A stretch of 7,221 nt of DNA, taken from NCBI GenBank assembly GCA_002732675.1, contig NVRR01000162.1:1-7221 (forward strand). Direction: 5' to 3'. The notes under the pieces are model-generated. The model ran no database searches and had not been told where the DNA came from. It saw only the letters and a list, made by a program, of their open reading frames with translations. Each line of letters begins with the position of its first letter. Positions within the stretch are counted from its first letter, which is position 1. The DNA is from Sneathiella sp. (lineage in GTDB: Bacteria > Pseudomonadota > Alphaproteobacteria > Sneathiellales > Sneathiellaceae). Below, piece after piece: positions 7,140-7,221 of this stretch. Position numbers and translations under genes: made by a program.

Positions 7140-7221
7140 ATGGGGAATGACGAAAACACCGAATCAAGAATTGAAGCTGCGATTGCGCGATTGCAGGCGG
7201 CGGCGGGTGTCGTTGTTGACG
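7140..7221 (+). CDS. 5' end of a small protein gene, possibly the DUF4164-like gene before zapA
   Basis: An open frame starts at ATG 7140 and runs off the right edge, with 27 codons visible. An in-frame TGA lies four codons upstream, so the only possible ATG is this one. The peptide starts MGNDENTESRIEAAIARLQA and continues AAGVVVD. The heptad-like pattern (I, A, I, L spaced through an Ala/Glu/Arg-rich helix) suggests a short coiled coil. In many alphaproteobacteria a small coiled-coil protein (DUF4164) followed by zapA lies divergent to tkt, and the visible residues fit that. The identification depends largely on gene order. No clear Shine-Dalgarno sequence precedes the ATG. Confidence 0.6.
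   Translation, partial: MGNDENTESRIEAAIARLQAAAGVVVD

Overview
The window looks like an ordinary stretch of an alphaproteobacterial chromosome holding a central-carbon gene cluster. The evidence is gene order (transketolase, GAPDH, phosphoglycerate kinase, class I aldolase, thiamine-phosphate synthase, EF-P, SuhB-type phosphatase, all on the minus strand), moderately high GC content, and protein sequences of clear alphaproteobacterial character. I cannot name a genus from sequence alone.

Layout from the transcriptional upstream end (right) to the downstream end (left): a partial plus-strand gene starts at 7140 and runs off the right edge. A divergent intergenic region of about 400 bp lies at 6741-7139. 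Then, on the minus strand, come tkt (6740-4737), gap (4683-3676), pgk (3661-2462), a class I fba (2426-1416), thiE (1415-759), efp (716-153) and the first 27 codons of a suhB-like gene (81 to the left edge). Spacings are short: 53, 14, 35, 0, 42 and 71 nt. This suggests one long operon or a few overlapping transcripts. The pgk ribosome-binding site overlaps the gap stop codon, and fba and thiE abut directly (TAA then ATG), so translational coupling is likely at those joints.

Function: fba, gap and pgk cover the reversible middle of glycolysis and gluconeogenesis (fructose-1,6-bisphosphate to 3-phosphoglycerate). tkt joins this to the non-oxidative pentose phosphate branch, or to the Calvin cycle if Rubisco exists elsewhere; no Rubisco or phosphoribulokinase gene is visible here. 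ThiE makes thiamine phosphate, the precursor of the ThDP cofactor that transketolase needs. EF-P relieves ribosome stalling at proline runs. SuhB-like proteins are inositol monophosphatase-family enzymes.

I found no RNA gene, mobile element, CRISPR array, phage remnant or recognisable undescribed system. The least explained part is the divergent intergenic region. It carries two outward-pointing TTGACG boxes embedded in a perfect 9-bp inverted repeat, plus a 9-bp direct repeat in the putative tkt leader. These are modest, testable signals.
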